64,000 nt of DNA from Streptomyces aquilus (GCF_003955715.1 NZ_CP034463.1:3968001-4032000), one strand, 5' to 3'. Positions 25,072-34,369 are shown, counted from the first letter of the stretch. The notes: generated from the letters alone by a model not told the origin. Numbers and translations: made by a program.

Positions 25072-25890
25072 GTGCGCTACCTCGGCACTCCCTCGGGGCC
25101 TGACATACGGGCCGCGATGAGCGCTGGACGCATCGGCTGTATGACCACCCCGGCGCAAGGCAGCCGCATCCCCGAGGGCGCCCTGTACGCCTGCGACAAC
25201 TCCAAGTTCGGCAGCGACGGCAAGGGCCGCTATTGGCCGGGCGCCGAGGCGTGGTTCGCCTGGCTGTCGCGAACCATCGACAGGTACGGGCCGGATCGCT
25301 GTCTGTGGGCGCTCGCCCCGGACCAGCCGTTCGACGCCGCCGGCACCCTCACCGAGTCCCTCCCGTGGCTGGCCCGCATTCGAGAGCTGGGTGTCCCCGC
25401 GGCCTTCGCGGCACAGGACGGCTGCGATCAACCCGGGCTGCTGCCCTGGGACAGCTTCGACGTCCTCTTCCTGGCCGGATCGACCGAATGGAAACTCGGC
25501 CCGGTAGCCGAACGGCTGGCCCGCGAGGCGAAGGCCCGCGGCAAGGGCGTGCACATGGGGCGCGTGAACTCCCGGTCCCGTCTGGGGATCGCCGAGTGGT
25601 TCGGCTGCGACAGCGCCGACGGCACCTACCTCGCGTACGGACCCAACAAGAACCTGCCCAAGCTCCTCAAATGGCTCGACGAACTCGACGGCAACCCCTC
25701 CCTCCTCGGCGGCAGACACCCCTTCGGCGCTCCCGACACGGTGTCGAGCACCTCACCCCCGCGCGAAGCCCCCCGCCGCCGCACACCACCAGGTCAAGCG
25801 ACTGCCACGACAGCACAGGTGTCCCCGCCCGCGAGGTCACACGCTCCTGCCGTTGCGACGACCGGACGTCCAGGCGCCCGAACCCGCTGA
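25072..25890 (+). CDS. Actinophage-type hypothetical protein, possibly TIM-barrel (TGT/DpdA-like)
   Basis: The product is 272 aa, with a GTG start behind GGGGAGG. Residues 1-205 resemble a short protein common in actinophages: MRYLGTPSGPDIRAAMSAG, YACDNSKFG, WALAPDQPFDAAGTL, FAAQDGCDQPGLLPWDSFDVLFLAGSTEWKLG shown here as consecutive motifs, then KGVHMGRVNSRSRL and GCDSADGTYLAYGP. Alternating strands and helices with conserved Asp residues suggest a TIM barrel reminiscent of tRNA-guanine transglycosylase/DpdA enzymes, but I cannot confirm the nucleoside-exchange residues. The tail is Pro-rich and ends RPGARTR. Confidence 0.7.
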   Translation: MRYLGTPSGPDIRAAMSAGRIGCMTTPAQGSRIPEGALYACDNSKFGSDGKGRYWPGAEAWFAWLSRTIDRYGPDRCLWALAPDQPFDAAGTLTESLPWLARIRELGVPAAFAAQDGCDQPGLLPWDSFDVLFLAGSTEWKLGPVAERLAREAKARGKGVHMGRVNSRSRLGIAEWFGCDSADGTYLAYGPNKNLPKLLKWLDELDGNPSLLGGRHPFGAPDTVSSTSPPREAPRRRTPPGQATATTAQVSPPARSHAPAVATTGRPGARTR

Positions 25891-25927
25891 CCGCGCCGTC
25901 ACCCGCCGCACACGATCAGGAGTCCAT

Positions 25928-26485
25928 CTGCCCTTCCCATACGACCAGGTCAGCCAGCTGCACTCGCTGGCCGAGCGCATCCACAACGCGGCCGACGAGC
26001 TGCCGCTCACCGACTCGGTGCACTCCGGCGTCGACAACCTCGATGACCTCGACGACAGCACTCGCGACATCGCCGGACTGATCACCCACCTCACCACCGC
26101 GGCAGCCTTCGCCGCGGGCACCGTGCACCGCGCTCGCGACCCTGAAGCCGACGTCACCCGACGCACGGTCACCCAGCTCACGCGCACCGTGGGCGCCCTC
26201 GGGCACGCCCTGGCCGACCTCGGCGAAGCCGTCGCCCACGCCGGCGCCCTCCACCAGCTCAGCTCGCTTCCCCGCTCCCCGCAGCGCACCACGGCCATCG
26301 AGTCCGAGCGCTCCCAGCTGTACGCCCGGATCGCCAGCACGCGCCGTCAGCTGAACCAGGCCGGCGGCCGGCTCCATCAGGAGGCCGACCGGCTCACCGC
26401 TCCGCCGACGCCGAACCGCAGCCCCCGCGCGACCAGCGCCACCCCCGTCCCCCCGCCCATCCCTGCCATCTCCCGCACCCGCTGA
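25928..26485 (+). CDS. Helical coiled-coil protein with ISRTR tail
   Basis: The product is about 185 aa. The best start is CTG 25928, 5 bp after AGGAG; no ATG, GTG or TTG in this frame gives a sensible start after the preceding stop. Residues 5-150 are long helices (YDQVSQLHSLAERIHNAADEL, TVTQLTRTVGALGHALADLGE, RSQLYARIASTRRQLNQAGG). The tail is Pro-rich and ends IPAISRTR, almost the same as the proteins at 9165 and 11870. Function is unknown; a helical bundle is likely. Confidence 0.7.
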   Translation: MPFPYDQVSQLHSLAERIHNAADELPLTDSVHSGVDNLDDLDDSTRDIAGLITHLTTAAAFAAGTVHRARDPEADVTRRTVTQLTRTVGALGHALADLGEAVAHAGALHQLSSLPRSPQRTTAIESERSQLYARIASTRRQLNQAGGRLHQEADRLTAPPTPNRSPRATSATPVPPPIPAISRTR

Positions 26486-26517
26486 TCCCTTCCTGCCCAA
26501 GACCCTGGAGCACACCC

Positions 26518-27573
26518 ATCCACACCGCCCGCCGCGCCCTTCCCCTGCTCGCCTGTGCCGCGCTGCTCGCCGGGGCCGCCACCGCCTGCAGCAGCGACGA
26601 CGCACCGTCCGCGAAGAAGAACCCCACCACGCCCGCCGCGCCGAAGCCGGTGCCCGCGCTCAGTGACGCGCAGGCCCGCGCCGTCATCACCAACTACTCG
26701 AAGATCAACAACGAGGCCAACGCACAGCGCGACCGGACCCTGCTCGACACCGTCGAGGACGGCCCGCTGTACGCGATGTCCGTCTCCGACTACATCGAGA
26801 CCGAGGGCCTGCCCAAGGCCGACCGCAAGCCGTACAAGCCCTGGTCGTACGACATCTCCAGCGCCAAGTTGTACATCCCGCGCTTCACCGCCGGCCAGGA
26901 CCGCTGGTTCGCCGCCGCCCTCTCCGGCGAGAAGGGCAAGGACCCGAGCCGCATAGCCGTCTTCGCCGAGCAGCCGAAGAACAAGCGGTGGGAGATGGTC
27001 TCCGTCGTCGACCTCGACAACACGACGCTCCCGCACGTCGCCCTCGACAAGGACGGCTACGCCACTGCGGTCGCCGCCAGCGGCAACAAGCAGCTCGCGG
27101 CCGACTCCGACGTGCTGCGCACCGCTGTGATTGACAACTTCGCGAGCGGCGGGACGAACACCGGTACCAAGGTCTTCGCCCCGACCAAGGCCAGCAAGCA
27201 GCAGATCAAGGTCCACGACAAAACGACCCGCAAGTTCGGGAAGTTGGGCACCACCGTCTTCGCCGGGGGCACCAACCGTTTCAAGGACGCCTACGCGCTG
27301 AAGACCGGCGACGGCGGTGCACTGGTGCTGTTCGCCCACACGCACACGCAGACCGACGCCGTCGCGCACTCCGGGCTGCAGATCAACCCCGGCAAGGACG
27401 ACAACGCCTGGCTCCACGGCATCCCGCGCACGTCGGTGACGTACACGTTCGTCTGCGCCGACGCCGCCACTGTGCCCGCGAAGGCCGCCTCGTCCCGGCT
27501 GATCGGCTACACGTGCGCCCGCACCGACGCCTCCGGTCCGCCCGTCGGCTCCGCTTCGACGGACCGTGCGTAG
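26518..27573 (+). CDS. Lipoprotein of unknown function, possible ATC start
   Basis: The product is 351 aa if read from ATC 26518, 7 bp after GGAG. That start gives a perfect lipoprotein signal (HTARRALPLLACAALLAGAA then TACSS lipobox). The first conventional start, GTG 26650, would delete the signal. The mature protein has repeated strand-rich segments (YAMSVSDYIETEG, KLYIPRFTAGQDRWFAAALS, WEMVSVVDLDNTTLPHVALD). It is probably anchored on the outer face of the membrane beside the T4SS. Either the unusual start or a sequence error at this codon must be invoked. Confidence 0.75.
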   Translation: MHTARRALPLLACAALLAGAATACSSDDAPSAKKNPTTPAAPKPVPALSDAQARAVITNYSKINNEANAQRDRTLLDTVEDGPLYAMSVSDYIETEGLPKADRKPYKPWSYDISSAKLYIPRFTAGQDRWFAAALSGEKGKDPSRIAVFAEQPKNKRWEMVSVVDLDNTTLPHVALDKDGYATAVAASGNKQLAADSDVLRTAVIDNFASGGTNTGTKVFAPTKASKQQIKVHDKTTRKFGKLGTTVFAGGTNRFKDAYALKTGDGGALVLFAHTHTQTDAVAHSGLQINPGKDDNAWLHGIPRTSVTYTFVCADAATVPAKAASSRLIGYTCARTDASGPPVGSASTDRA

Positions 27574-27590
27574 CCGTCCGGAGGAGTCCC

Positions 27591-28109
27591 TTGTCCCTGC
27601 CGCACCCCGACTTCGAGCTGTACGACAACGTCGGCCGCACCACCCAGCAAATCACCGCCCATCGGGACGACCGCCCTACCGCCGACGACCTGCATCGCTG
27701 GGCCGCCCACGACGCACGGGAGTTCAGCACCTCGCTCCCCGACGAAGAGGCTGGTCAGAGCATCATCGACTGGACCCGTCAGCTCTACCGGGTACGCACA
27801 GCAGCCGAGTTGAACACCGTTGCGCAGGCCGTCCTCGGCGACGGACGCAGTGGCCTCGGCGAGCTGCACACGTTCCTGGAGACCGCGGCCGAATGGTGCG
27901 AGCACAACCAGGAACCAGGCATCGCCGCGCGCTACCGCCAGCACGCCGAGGAGCTGTCAGCACTCGGTGATCGACTCGCCTACTTGAGCGAGGACCATCT
28001 GGCCAGCACCTACCGGCGCACAAACCGGTCGGCATCCGCGCAGCCCCCACGGACCGTACCGGCGGCTCCTGTCGTGCCGCCAGCGCCCGCGCGCCGATCC
28101 GCCCGCTGA
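27591..28109 (+). CDS. Helical hypothetical protein with RRSAR tail
   Basis: The product is 172 aa, with a TTG start behind GGAGGAG. It is soluble and mostly helical (DDLHRWAAHDAREFSTSLP, QSIIDWTRQLYRVRTAAELN, ELHTFLETAAEWCEHNQEP, RYRQHAEELSALGDRLAYL). The tail is Pro/Ala-rich and ends PARRSAR. I do not recognise a family. It lies 18 bp after the lipoprotein gene. Confidence 0.72.
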   Translation: MSLPHPDFELYDNVGRTTQQITAHRDDRPTADDLHRWAAHDAREFSTSLPDEEAGQSIIDWTRQLYRVRTAAELNTVAQAVLGDGRSGLGELHTFLETAAEWCEHNQEPGIAARYRQHAEELSALGDRLAYLSEDHLASTYRRTNRSASAQPPRTVPAAPVVPPAPARRSAR

Positions 28110-28133
28110 CCCCGCCCACGACAGGAAGATCCT

Positions 28134-28703
28134 CTGTCCACTCGTTCTGTCATCGCCCGCCCCACCGGCACCGGATACGCCGGCAGTTACGTCCACTGGG
28201 ACGGCTGCCCCAGCCACCACCTGCCCCTGCTGCTCGCCGCACACCAGCATCGCTTCGCCGGGGACACCGACGCCCTGACCGCGTACCTCATCGACGAGGC
28301 TCCGGAGGGCTGGTCCGTCCTGGGCACCGACCTCCTGGACGGTGCACCCGATGCGCTGCGCGAGCACCTGGCCGGCGGGCGTAACGAACCCGGCCGCCGG
28401 TACCCGGCTCACCCGACGTTGCCCCCCTTCACCTGGACCGAGCGAACGGCGTCCCAGCTGAGCTGGGGCTACGTCCTCCACCCGCCGGGCATCGAAGTGA
28501 TCAGCGCGCCCGGCGCGGCACGCGGTCCGATCGTCGCGTGGGGCACTGACCCCCGCGCCAGGTTCCGCGACACCGCCAGCCTGTGGGCGCCCGACCGGCC
28601 GATCCCGGCCAGCGTCCCGCCGAAGGCCACCGCGCGCACGGCGGCGCCCGGCCCCACGCCGTCGCCCATCGCGGCAGCGCCGACGCGTCCTCGGGCGCAC
28701 TGA
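28134..28703 (+). CDS. Tandem paralogue 1, CTG start
   Basis: The product is 189 aa from CTG 28134, 5 bp after GGAAG. No standard start codon precedes the conserved N-terminus, which is STRSVIARPT..GYAG.YVHWDG, LPLLLAAHQHRFAGD, LGTDLLDGAPDALREHL. The next gene encodes a clear paralogue that starts in the same way, which supports this start. The C-terminus is Pro/Ala-rich and ends PTRPRAH, a weaker form of the basic tail. Function is unknown. Confidence 0.7.
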   Translation: MSTRSVIARPTGTGYAGSYVHWDGCPSHHLPLLLAAHQHRFAGDTDALTAYLIDEAPEGWSVLGTDLLDGAPDALREHLAGGRNEPGRRYPAHPTLPPFTWTERTASQLSWGYVLHPPGIEVISAPGAARGPIVAWGTDPRARFRDTASLWAPDRPIPASVPPKATARTAAPGPTPSPIAAAPTRPRAH

Positions 28704-28726
28704 CCACCCCATTTCAGGAGACCGAC

Positions 28727-29299
28727 CTGTCCACCCGCTCTGTCATCGCCCGCCCCACCGCCGACGGCTACGCTGGCATGTACGTCCACTTCGACGGCTA
28801 CCCCGACAACAAGCTCCCGCTGCTCCTGGCCGCCTACCAGCACCGGTTCGCCGGCGACCTGGAGGCCATGGCCCGCCACTTGATCGACGACGTGGAACAC
28901 GGCTGGGACGAACTGGGCACCGACCTCCTCGACGGCGCACCCACCGCCCTGCGCCGCTCCCTGACCGGGGGCGATGAATACCCCAGCCGTCAGATGACCA
29001 ACGTGATCAATGCGGACGGCAGCCCGGCAGAGCGTGAGCTGATCACGCAGGACGGCACCGGCGAGCTGGAGTGGGCGTACGTCCTGCACCCGCACGGCAT
29101 CGAGGTGATCGCCCTGCATGCGTACGACCGCGGTCCCGTCGTCGCGTGGGACACCGACCCGCGCAGCCGAGTCACGACGAATCCGAGCGCGTGGCACCCG
29201 GACACGCCGGCTCCGACCGTTGCGCCGCGCACCGCCCCGCGCCTGTCCACGACCGCGTCCGCGCCGGCGCCAGCGCCCCGAAAGATCGCCCGCCGCTAG
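28727..29299 (+). CDS. Tandem paralogue 2, CTG start
   Basis: The product is 190 aa from CTG 28727, 6 bp after AGGAG. It shares about half its residues with the preceding product over the N-terminal 80 positions (STRSVIARPT, GYAGMYVHFDGYP, LPLLLAAYQHRFAGDLEAMA, LGTDLLDGAPTALRRSL). The middle (WAYVLHPHGIEVIALHAYDRGPVVAWDTDPR) also matches. The tail ends APRKIARR. The pair arose by duplication. It resembles small phage or element proteins of unknown role. Confidence 0.75.
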   Translation: MSTRSVIARPTADGYAGMYVHFDGYPDNKLPLLLAAYQHRFAGDLEAMARHLIDDVEHGWDELGTDLLDGAPTALRRSLTGGDEYPSRQMTNVINADGSPAERELITQDGTGELEWAYVLHPHGIEVIALHAYDRGPVVAWDTDPRSRVTTNPSAWHPDTPAPTVAPRTAPRLSTTASAPAPAPRKIARR

Positions 29300-29348
29300 C
29301 ACGGGCTCCCCGCACCGTCCCCGACCGCCACTCCGCCCGGAGAACCCG

Positions 29349-30119
29349 CTGTCCCCGCACTCCCGCCCGAAGATCACCGTGGTCATCGCCACCCAGCTCC
29401 GCCCGGATCGCCTCGCATTCCTTGCGGCCATGCACGCCAGCCTGTGCCGCCAGAGCGTGCCGTGGGAGGCCGTCGTCGCCCTCGACGGAGCCGACCCCGC
29501 CCGGCTGCCCGGCGCCCTCGCCGCCGACCCGCGCGTGCGCATCCTCGCCCTGCCGCGCCCGGTCGGTGCGGCCTGCGCCCGGAACTTCGCGCTCACCGAA
29601 GTTCGCACCGAGTACCTGAACTGGGCCGATGACGATGACGAGTTCACTGACTGGGCCATGGCGCTGCGGCTGCACACTCTGGAGGAAACCGGGGTGGGCT
29701 GGTGCGCCGGATACAGCCAGGACCTCCACCCTGACGGGGCCACGACCCTATGGCGGCCCCCGACTCCGCCGGGCCGGCACGAGGCCGGGGACGTGTGGCG
29801 GTACTGGAAGGACCCCGCTGACACCATCCCGCTCGGCCCGACCACCATCCTCGCCCGCACCGACCTGGTACGTGCGGCTCCCATGGGCGGACTCGTCCAG
29901 GGCGAGGACTACTGCACCCTCGCGGTCACCTGCCTCGCCCCGGGCATCGTGCTGCCCGTGCCGGTCTACCGGTACCGCAAGCACGCCGGGCAGATGACAG
30001 CGCAGGACTCATACGACCAACTGGAGGCGAGGGCGCGGGTCTTCGCCCACCGGTTTGGTGTCAGCCTGCGCGCCGCGTCCTCGCCGTTACGCGAAGCCGC
30101 TTCCGCCGCGCGTAGTTGA
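29349..30119 (+). CDS. Family 2 glycosyltransferase-like protein
   Basis: The product is 256 aa from CTG 29349 behind GGAG. It has the GT-A opening KITVVIATQLRPDRLAFLAA, CRQSVPWEAVVALDGADP, an acidic metal-binding stretch YLNWADDDDEF near residue 95, and ILARTDLVRAAPMGGLVQGEDYC near 190. Together these fit the GT2 fold with a DxD-type site, using a nucleotide-sugar donor. The acceptor is unknown. It ends AASAARS, so it lacks the Arg tail. Its presence in a secretion operon suggests modification of a surface component, but that is inference. Confidence 0.8.
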   Translation: MSPHSRPKITVVIATQLRPDRLAFLAAMHASLCRQSVPWEAVVALDGADPARLPGALAADPRVRILALPRPVGAACARNFALTEVRTEYLNWADDDDEFTDWAMALRLHTLEETGVGWCAGYSQDLHPDGATTLWRPPTPPGRHEAGDVWRYWKDPADTIPLGPTTILARTDLVRAAPMGGLVQGEDYCTLAVTCLAPGIVLPVPVYRYRKHAGQMTAQDSYDQLEARARVFAHRFGVSLRAASSPLREAASAARS

Positions 30120-30162
30120 GACGGCCCTTGCCCCGCCCCACTCCTACCCACCAAAGGCACCT

Positions 30163-30969
30163 ATGCCCGACACCCCCGCTCAGGACCACGCCCCGCAGAA
30201 GGTCCTCATCTCTCCCCGCTACCTGGCCGCCAGCCTGCCCACCACCCACCACGACTTCCTGGACGTCTTCGCCGAAGAGACAGGGTGGAGTGCGCAGACG
30301 GACAACTCGGCCCTGACCGTGACCAGTCCCTGCCGGCGCGTCACCATCCGGCACGACCAGACGGCCGTGGGCCGAGGCCCCCACCTGGTGGTCTCGGCCC
30401 GTAGCGACGAGGACGCGTCCGAGCGATGGCGCACGAGCGTCAGCGGCGCCGTGCCGGTCGAGTTCGTCTCCACGCTCCTCGGCACCCTGGCAGCCGAACT
30501 GGAAGCCGACCCGGATCACGTCGTCTACGGAATCGGCGCCGAGCCCGGCCAGTTCGAGCTGCTGGTCGAGATCGACGCCTGGAACCACTTCGAGGCTTCC
30601 GGACTCTCCGGGTTCATCTCCCGCGACGGGCAGGCAGCCGTGATCGGCCGACCGCCGGACTCGGTGGCGCCGCCCATCCACGGCGACGCATCCATCGCCT
30701 GGCACGTGGCTGCCTCCCCGGACGACCTCGGTCACCTGTGGGACATCTCGTTCACGCAGAAGGCGCCCGACTTCCTCATGCATGCCGTCGTCGCCAAGAC
30801 CCTCGATCCCCGGCCCATCCTGCGCTCCACGGCGTTCCCGTTCCCCAAGGCCGTCGTGCCCCTGGTGACCATCACGCACGTTCCGTCGGCTCGGCCTCCC
30901 GCGGCGCGGCCGTCACCCGCCGGCCCGGCGCGCAGCCCCGAGCCCAAGCGCGCCCCGAAGACCCGCTGA
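30163..30969 (+). CDS. DUF317 domain protein
   Basis: The product is 268 aa, with an ATG start behind AAAGG. It opens with KVLISPRYLAAS and continues with DVFAEETGW, ALTVTSPCRRVTIRHDQ and SGAVPVEFVSTLLGTLAAEL. A second half-repeat follows (WHVAASPDDLGHLWDISFTQ, PDFLMHAVVAKTL). This is the duplicated DUF317 architecture. The C-terminus is Pro/Ala-rich and ends KRAPKTR. Confidence 0.83.
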   Translation: MPDTPAQDHAPQKVLISPRYLAASLPTTHHDFLDVFAEETGWSAQTDNSALTVTSPCRRVTIRHDQTAVGRGPHLVVSARSDEDASERWRTSVSGAVPVEFVSTLLGTLAAELEADPDHVVYGIGAEPGQFELLVEIDAWNHFEASGLSGFISRDGQAAVIGRPPDSVAPPIHGDASIAWHVAASPDDLGHLWDISFTQKAPDFLMHAVVAKTLDPRPILRSTAFPFPKAVVPLVTITHVPSARPPAARPSPAGPARSPEPKRAPKTR

Positions 30970-30975
30970 GCCCCG

Positions 30976-31864
30976 TCCGCCTGGACGACGTCGCCTGCGG
31001 GCTCGACCCACCAGGACCTTGATGCCCACCCCCTCGGCCTCGTCGCCATCGCCTCCGGTGAAAATTACGACCAGGCCAACCAGGCCCTCGAAGCTGCCGG
31101 ATTCAGCCGCCTGTCCAACGGCGCGTACACCGCCTCGCTCGCCGACGCGGAGGCCGCCCGGCACACCGCGAGCGCCCTAGTGCACCGCGCCCACGAACAC
31201 GGCGCCACCCTCATCACCAGCTCTCGGCCCTACCTCGGCGACGTCGGCATCGAGATCGCCGCCCGGCTGCCCGGCACCTGGAGCCCGAGCTGGAGATCTA
31301 CGCCCACCCGCTGGGCAGGACGATCTCTGGTACGGGCTCTGGGAAGCCGGCGCGATCCACCAGGCCCTCGAAGACCACCGCATCCCGTTCGCGTCCGTAC
31401 TGAAGAACGGCACGGGTACCGAACTGCTCCTGGTCGAGCGGCCCGGCCACCGCGGCGGCTACCTTCTCGGCGCGCTCACCGATCACGAGAAGGAAGACGT
31501 CCGCGACGATCCCGCCACGCCGCGCAGCATGGTGCTGCCCGCCGACCCGGGCTTCGCCGCGCACGCCGTGACCCACACGTTCCTGCCCGCCTACCGTCGC
31601 GCCCTGCACCACCGGGACCTGAACACCGTCCTGTCGGCGCTGGAACGTATCCGGGGGGAACACCAGACCCTGAAGACAATCAAGGACTCCGGCCGGTACA
31701 GCAACGCAGTGCCACTCGGCGACTCCCGCCTGATCGCCGGAATGGAACGGGACTTCGCCGACCACGCCTGGCTGGAGTTCCGTCACATCCTCGAACACGC
31801 GCCACTCCTCCTCTCGCGCTGCCGCCCCGCTGCCACCGCCGACCCGACGACGGTGCAGCACTGA
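30976..31864 (+). pseudogene. Frame-broken gene containing the recurring small module
   Basis: Coherent protein runs through several frames. VRLDDVACGLD is followed, after a shift near 31010, by LDAHPLGLVAIASGE and NQALEAAGFSRLSNGAYTAS. The frame changes near 31285 (ARLPGTW to PELEIYAHPLG) and again near 31320 (DDLWYGLWEAGAIHQALEDH). The last frame continues to TGA at 31862 (AYRRALHHRDLNTVLSALER, HAWLEFRHILEHAPLL). At least three breaks are needed. The intact protein would be about 290 aa. These could be real decay or errors in GC-rich sequence. Confidence 0.6.
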
Positions 31865-32169
31865 CCCGACTGCGCGAGGCACTCGCCCACAGCCAGGACA
31901 CCTGGGATGAGTGGAACGGCCTGCGGCACGAGTTGCACTCGGTACCCGGACGCTGCCGGCCCAAGAGTGGAGCCAGGTCCGCGGGCAGATGGGCCTCGCC
32001 GTCCTGCCGGCCATCGAGACCTGGCTCGCCGACAGCGAGGCGTTCGAGCGCCAGGTCCGCGCAGCCGTACCGGGCGGACCTGGCGGCTCTGTCCACGCCC
32101 AGCCCACGGCTGCTCACCGCCCGCACCGTTCCGCCGCCTGCGCCCCGCGCCGCGGCAGCGCACCGCTGA
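31861..32169 (+). pseudogene. Small gene with two compensating frameshifts
   Basis: The start is probably CTG 31861, overlapping the previous TGA. The first frame gives LTRLREALAHSQDTWDEWN. The sequence then makes sense in a second frame (LPAQEWSQVRGQMGLAVLP, IETWLADSEAFERQVRA) and returns to the first frame from about 32075 (YRADLAALSTPSPRLLTART), ending PRAAAAHR. The repaired product would be about 100 aa with the element's typical Pro/Ala tail. It is decayed or mis-sequenced. Confidence 0.55.
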
Positions 32170-32191
32170 CCGCTCCAGAAAGGAATCCTCT

Positions 32192-32638
32192 CTGTCCGAC
32201 CACTTCCGGTTCGGCGCCCACCCCGACCACAGATTCGTGGCCGCCGCCACCGCCAACATCCCCGCACAACTCGCCAACTGGTTCCTCGTACGCGAGCAGT
32301 TCGAGCCCGTACCCGACACCCCGGGCCTGTACCGGCTCACCAACCCCGAACAGGACGGGATCCGCCGCACGCGCCAGGCCGTTCACGACCTTCGACGCCA
32401 CGGCTACGAAGTCCACGCCGACTACAGCCTCGACCCCGGCCGCAGCGCCTCCCCGCCCCGGCCGACCGTGCGCAACGGGCTGATGGAGCGCCGCGACCGC
32501 ATCGCGCAGGCAGCCGCCACCCGCTCCCCGCAGCAACGCGGCGCCCCGACCACCGCGCTCCCCGAGTCTCTGCCCCAGCCCGGCGCCGTACCGGTGGGCG
32601 GGCGTGCCCAAGCAGCCGGGAAGGTACGGAGCCGATGA
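32192..32638 (+). CDS. Small-module protein with KVRSR tail, CTG start
   Basis: The product is 148 aa from CTG 32192, 7 bp after AAAGGA. Residues 25-80 carry the recurring module: LVREQFEPVPDTPGLYRLTN, RTRQAVHDLRRHGYEVHADY. The rest is Pro/Ala/Arg-rich and ends AGKVRSR. Its stop overlaps the next ATG (ATGA). Function is unknown. Confidence 0.72.
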   Translation: MSDHFRFGAHPDHRFVAAATANIPAQLANWFLVREQFEPVPDTPGLYRLTNPEQDGIRRTRQAVHDLRRHGYEVHADYSLDPGRSASPPRPTVRNGLMERRDRIAQAAATRSPQQRGAPTTALPESLPQPGAVPVGGRAQAAGKVRSR

Positions 32639-32982
32639 GCGACGAGCCGATCCGCATCACCCGCGGCCAGGGCGGCGAAGTCGACGTCGAGGGCCCGGTC
32701 GACGGCTTCGCCGCGAGCGTCCTCCAGCGCGCCGGATTCGACACCTACCCCACCTTGCGCGGCGTCTGGATCCGGCTGCCGTTCGACCTGGGCCGCACCT
32801 GGGAGAACGAACACGCCACCTGGGCGGCCGAGATGCTCACCGCCGCCCGCTACAGCATCGACCTCGACCCCGACCTGCACCCCACCCCGCCCGCCGCGTC
32901 CGCACCGTCAGCAATGCGCCGAACGAAGGCCATGACAGCCCAGCCTCCTCCGTCCACTGCCCCAAGACGGTCCAGGCGCTGA
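32635..32982 (+). CDS. Small-module protein with RRSRR tail
   Basis: The product is 115 aa, ATG overlapping the previous stop. Residues 20-82 are the recurring module (SVLQRAGFDTYPTLRGVWIR, WAAEMLTAARYSIDLDPDL). It is followed by a short Pro-rich linker with Met and Thr and ends APRRSRR. It is the last gene of the first rightward block, before a long non-coding stretch. Confidence 0.75.
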   Translation: MSDEPIRITRGQGGEVDVEGPVDGFAASVLQRAGFDTYPTLRGVWIRLPFDLGRTWENEHATWAAEMLTAARYSIDLDPDLHPTPPAASAPSAMRRTKAMTAQPPPSTAPRRSRR

Positions 32983-34369
32983 ACTCCCAGCGTCGTGGCT
33001 CGCGCTTCCGCGCAGAAGCCACGGTGGTCACATGTCCCCACCAGCGCCCGGTGCGGTCATTTGCAGCAGGTCAGGGACGGAAACCTCGCGCCCTGGGCGG
33101 AATTGAATGACCGCCACCCGAATGGGTGAACGCAGCTTCACGGCCGGTCCGGTACCCCCGGCCGGCCAGCTACCCCTGCCCCCGGCCGGACCTGCGGACA
33201 TCCGCAGGACGCCCCCCTCACCACAGCGTGCTCTGGCCGCGGTAAGCGACGCAGCCCCACCCGGGAAAGTTCCGGCACAAAAAAACCCGTCACACATTTG
33301 GGTGACCAAGGCAAGAAAAGCTCAGCCCACCCCTCGGCATTTAGCGCCCCGCAAAGTGAAATGCTGGAGCACCCACACACAAATCACACCGCCCATTTCG
33401 GTGACGCGTCGTGAAATGCCGAACCGAATTTCACCTCCACCAAAATCACTTCGGTGGTAGAGTCTTAAGCGTCATCCACAATGACGGCGGGGCCTGCCCG
33501 GCCTCCAACCAGTACAGACCCCGCCAGGGTTGACGTGGATGCCACGTAGGGGTCCGCCGCACGCGGACTCCTACGTGGACACCCTGGTTACAACAGCCAG
33601 GACTTGAACACTTGCGCGAAGCGCACAGCGATCAGCCCGAGTTGCGCCCAGAGGAGCACAACCCTCAAGCGTCGAATCCGGCGCACGCGGCGTCGGAGCC
33701 TCGACCTCTCGGCTGGCTCTTCCTTGTCCAGGGTCACGTCTATCACCCCCTTCCGATTCAGGCCCGGAAAAGGGCTTTTCCAGGGATCAACTTACCATCC
33801 CGAGGGCTGACGGACTCGCCGCCGGACACGCGTGCCCTAACCGCACCGCTGGCGATTGAGTAAATTAGTGAATGGGCCGCCCGCCGCCCCCAACGGCGAA
33901 ATAGATACCAGCTTTAGACCGGATCCGCAGGTCACCCTGGGTTTCCCCGTGAACCTTAAGAGACAATCACCGATCCGGGCACCCCCGCATTCGTCTCTGC
34001 ACCCCGTCCACGACGTGGCGCAGGTCACAGTCCATGCGTTCTCGTGCCGTTCATTCGGGGAGGTCTGGCCGCCGCCCCTATCCCACCTGTGCCGGGCCTT
34101 GCGTCGTCCGACAGACCCCGCGCACCGTCCCTGTTTCCCTCAACTACCTAGAGTTCTATGACCGTTGTTGGCCCACCCGGCTATCGGAACGTGCGGAAAG
34201 GCGAGTCAGGTAGCTGCAGGGCGGTGAGGCCCGCCCTGGAGCATGTCGGCAGTCACTGCCCATCGTTCGTGGTCCAGCCACGCACCGCTGATGTGCTGGA
34301 AGCTCCGGGCCCCCTCGCCTTCGCCCAACACCCCACCGCCTTCCCGCCACCACCGACAGGAGATCCGCC
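32983..34369. other. Non-coding stretch with lower-GC patches, short repeats and a strong hairpin
   Basis: About 1.4 kb shows no frame with convincing coding character. The part 33290-33480 is A/T-richer than its surroundings and repeats GTGAAATGC (near 33355 and 33412) and CATTTNGGTGA (near 33294 and 33394). TAGAGT near 33458 looks like a -10 box. A nested hairpin follows at 33524-33587. The stretch separates two rightward blocks, so it may hold a promoter, a replication or transfer origin, or an untranslated RNA. I see no tRNA or clear iterons. Confidence 0.6.
33524..33587. other. Nested hairpin structure
   Basis: The inner stem pairs CCACGTAGG-G-GTCCGC (33542-33557) with GCGGAC-T-CCTACGTGG (33563-33578): 16 pairs with one G-T and a 5-nt loop. 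An outer stem pairs CCAGGGT (33524-33530) with ACCCTGG (33581-33587). Nothing around it is coding, so it is either a terminator, a structured RNA or an origin-type element. Confidence 0.7.

Noticed and set aside
33107..33863. Short frames at 33107-33460 and 33612-33863
   Set aside because: Codon use is not GC3-biased, there is no good ribosome site, and they cover repeats and the hairpin. I treat the stretch as non-coding.
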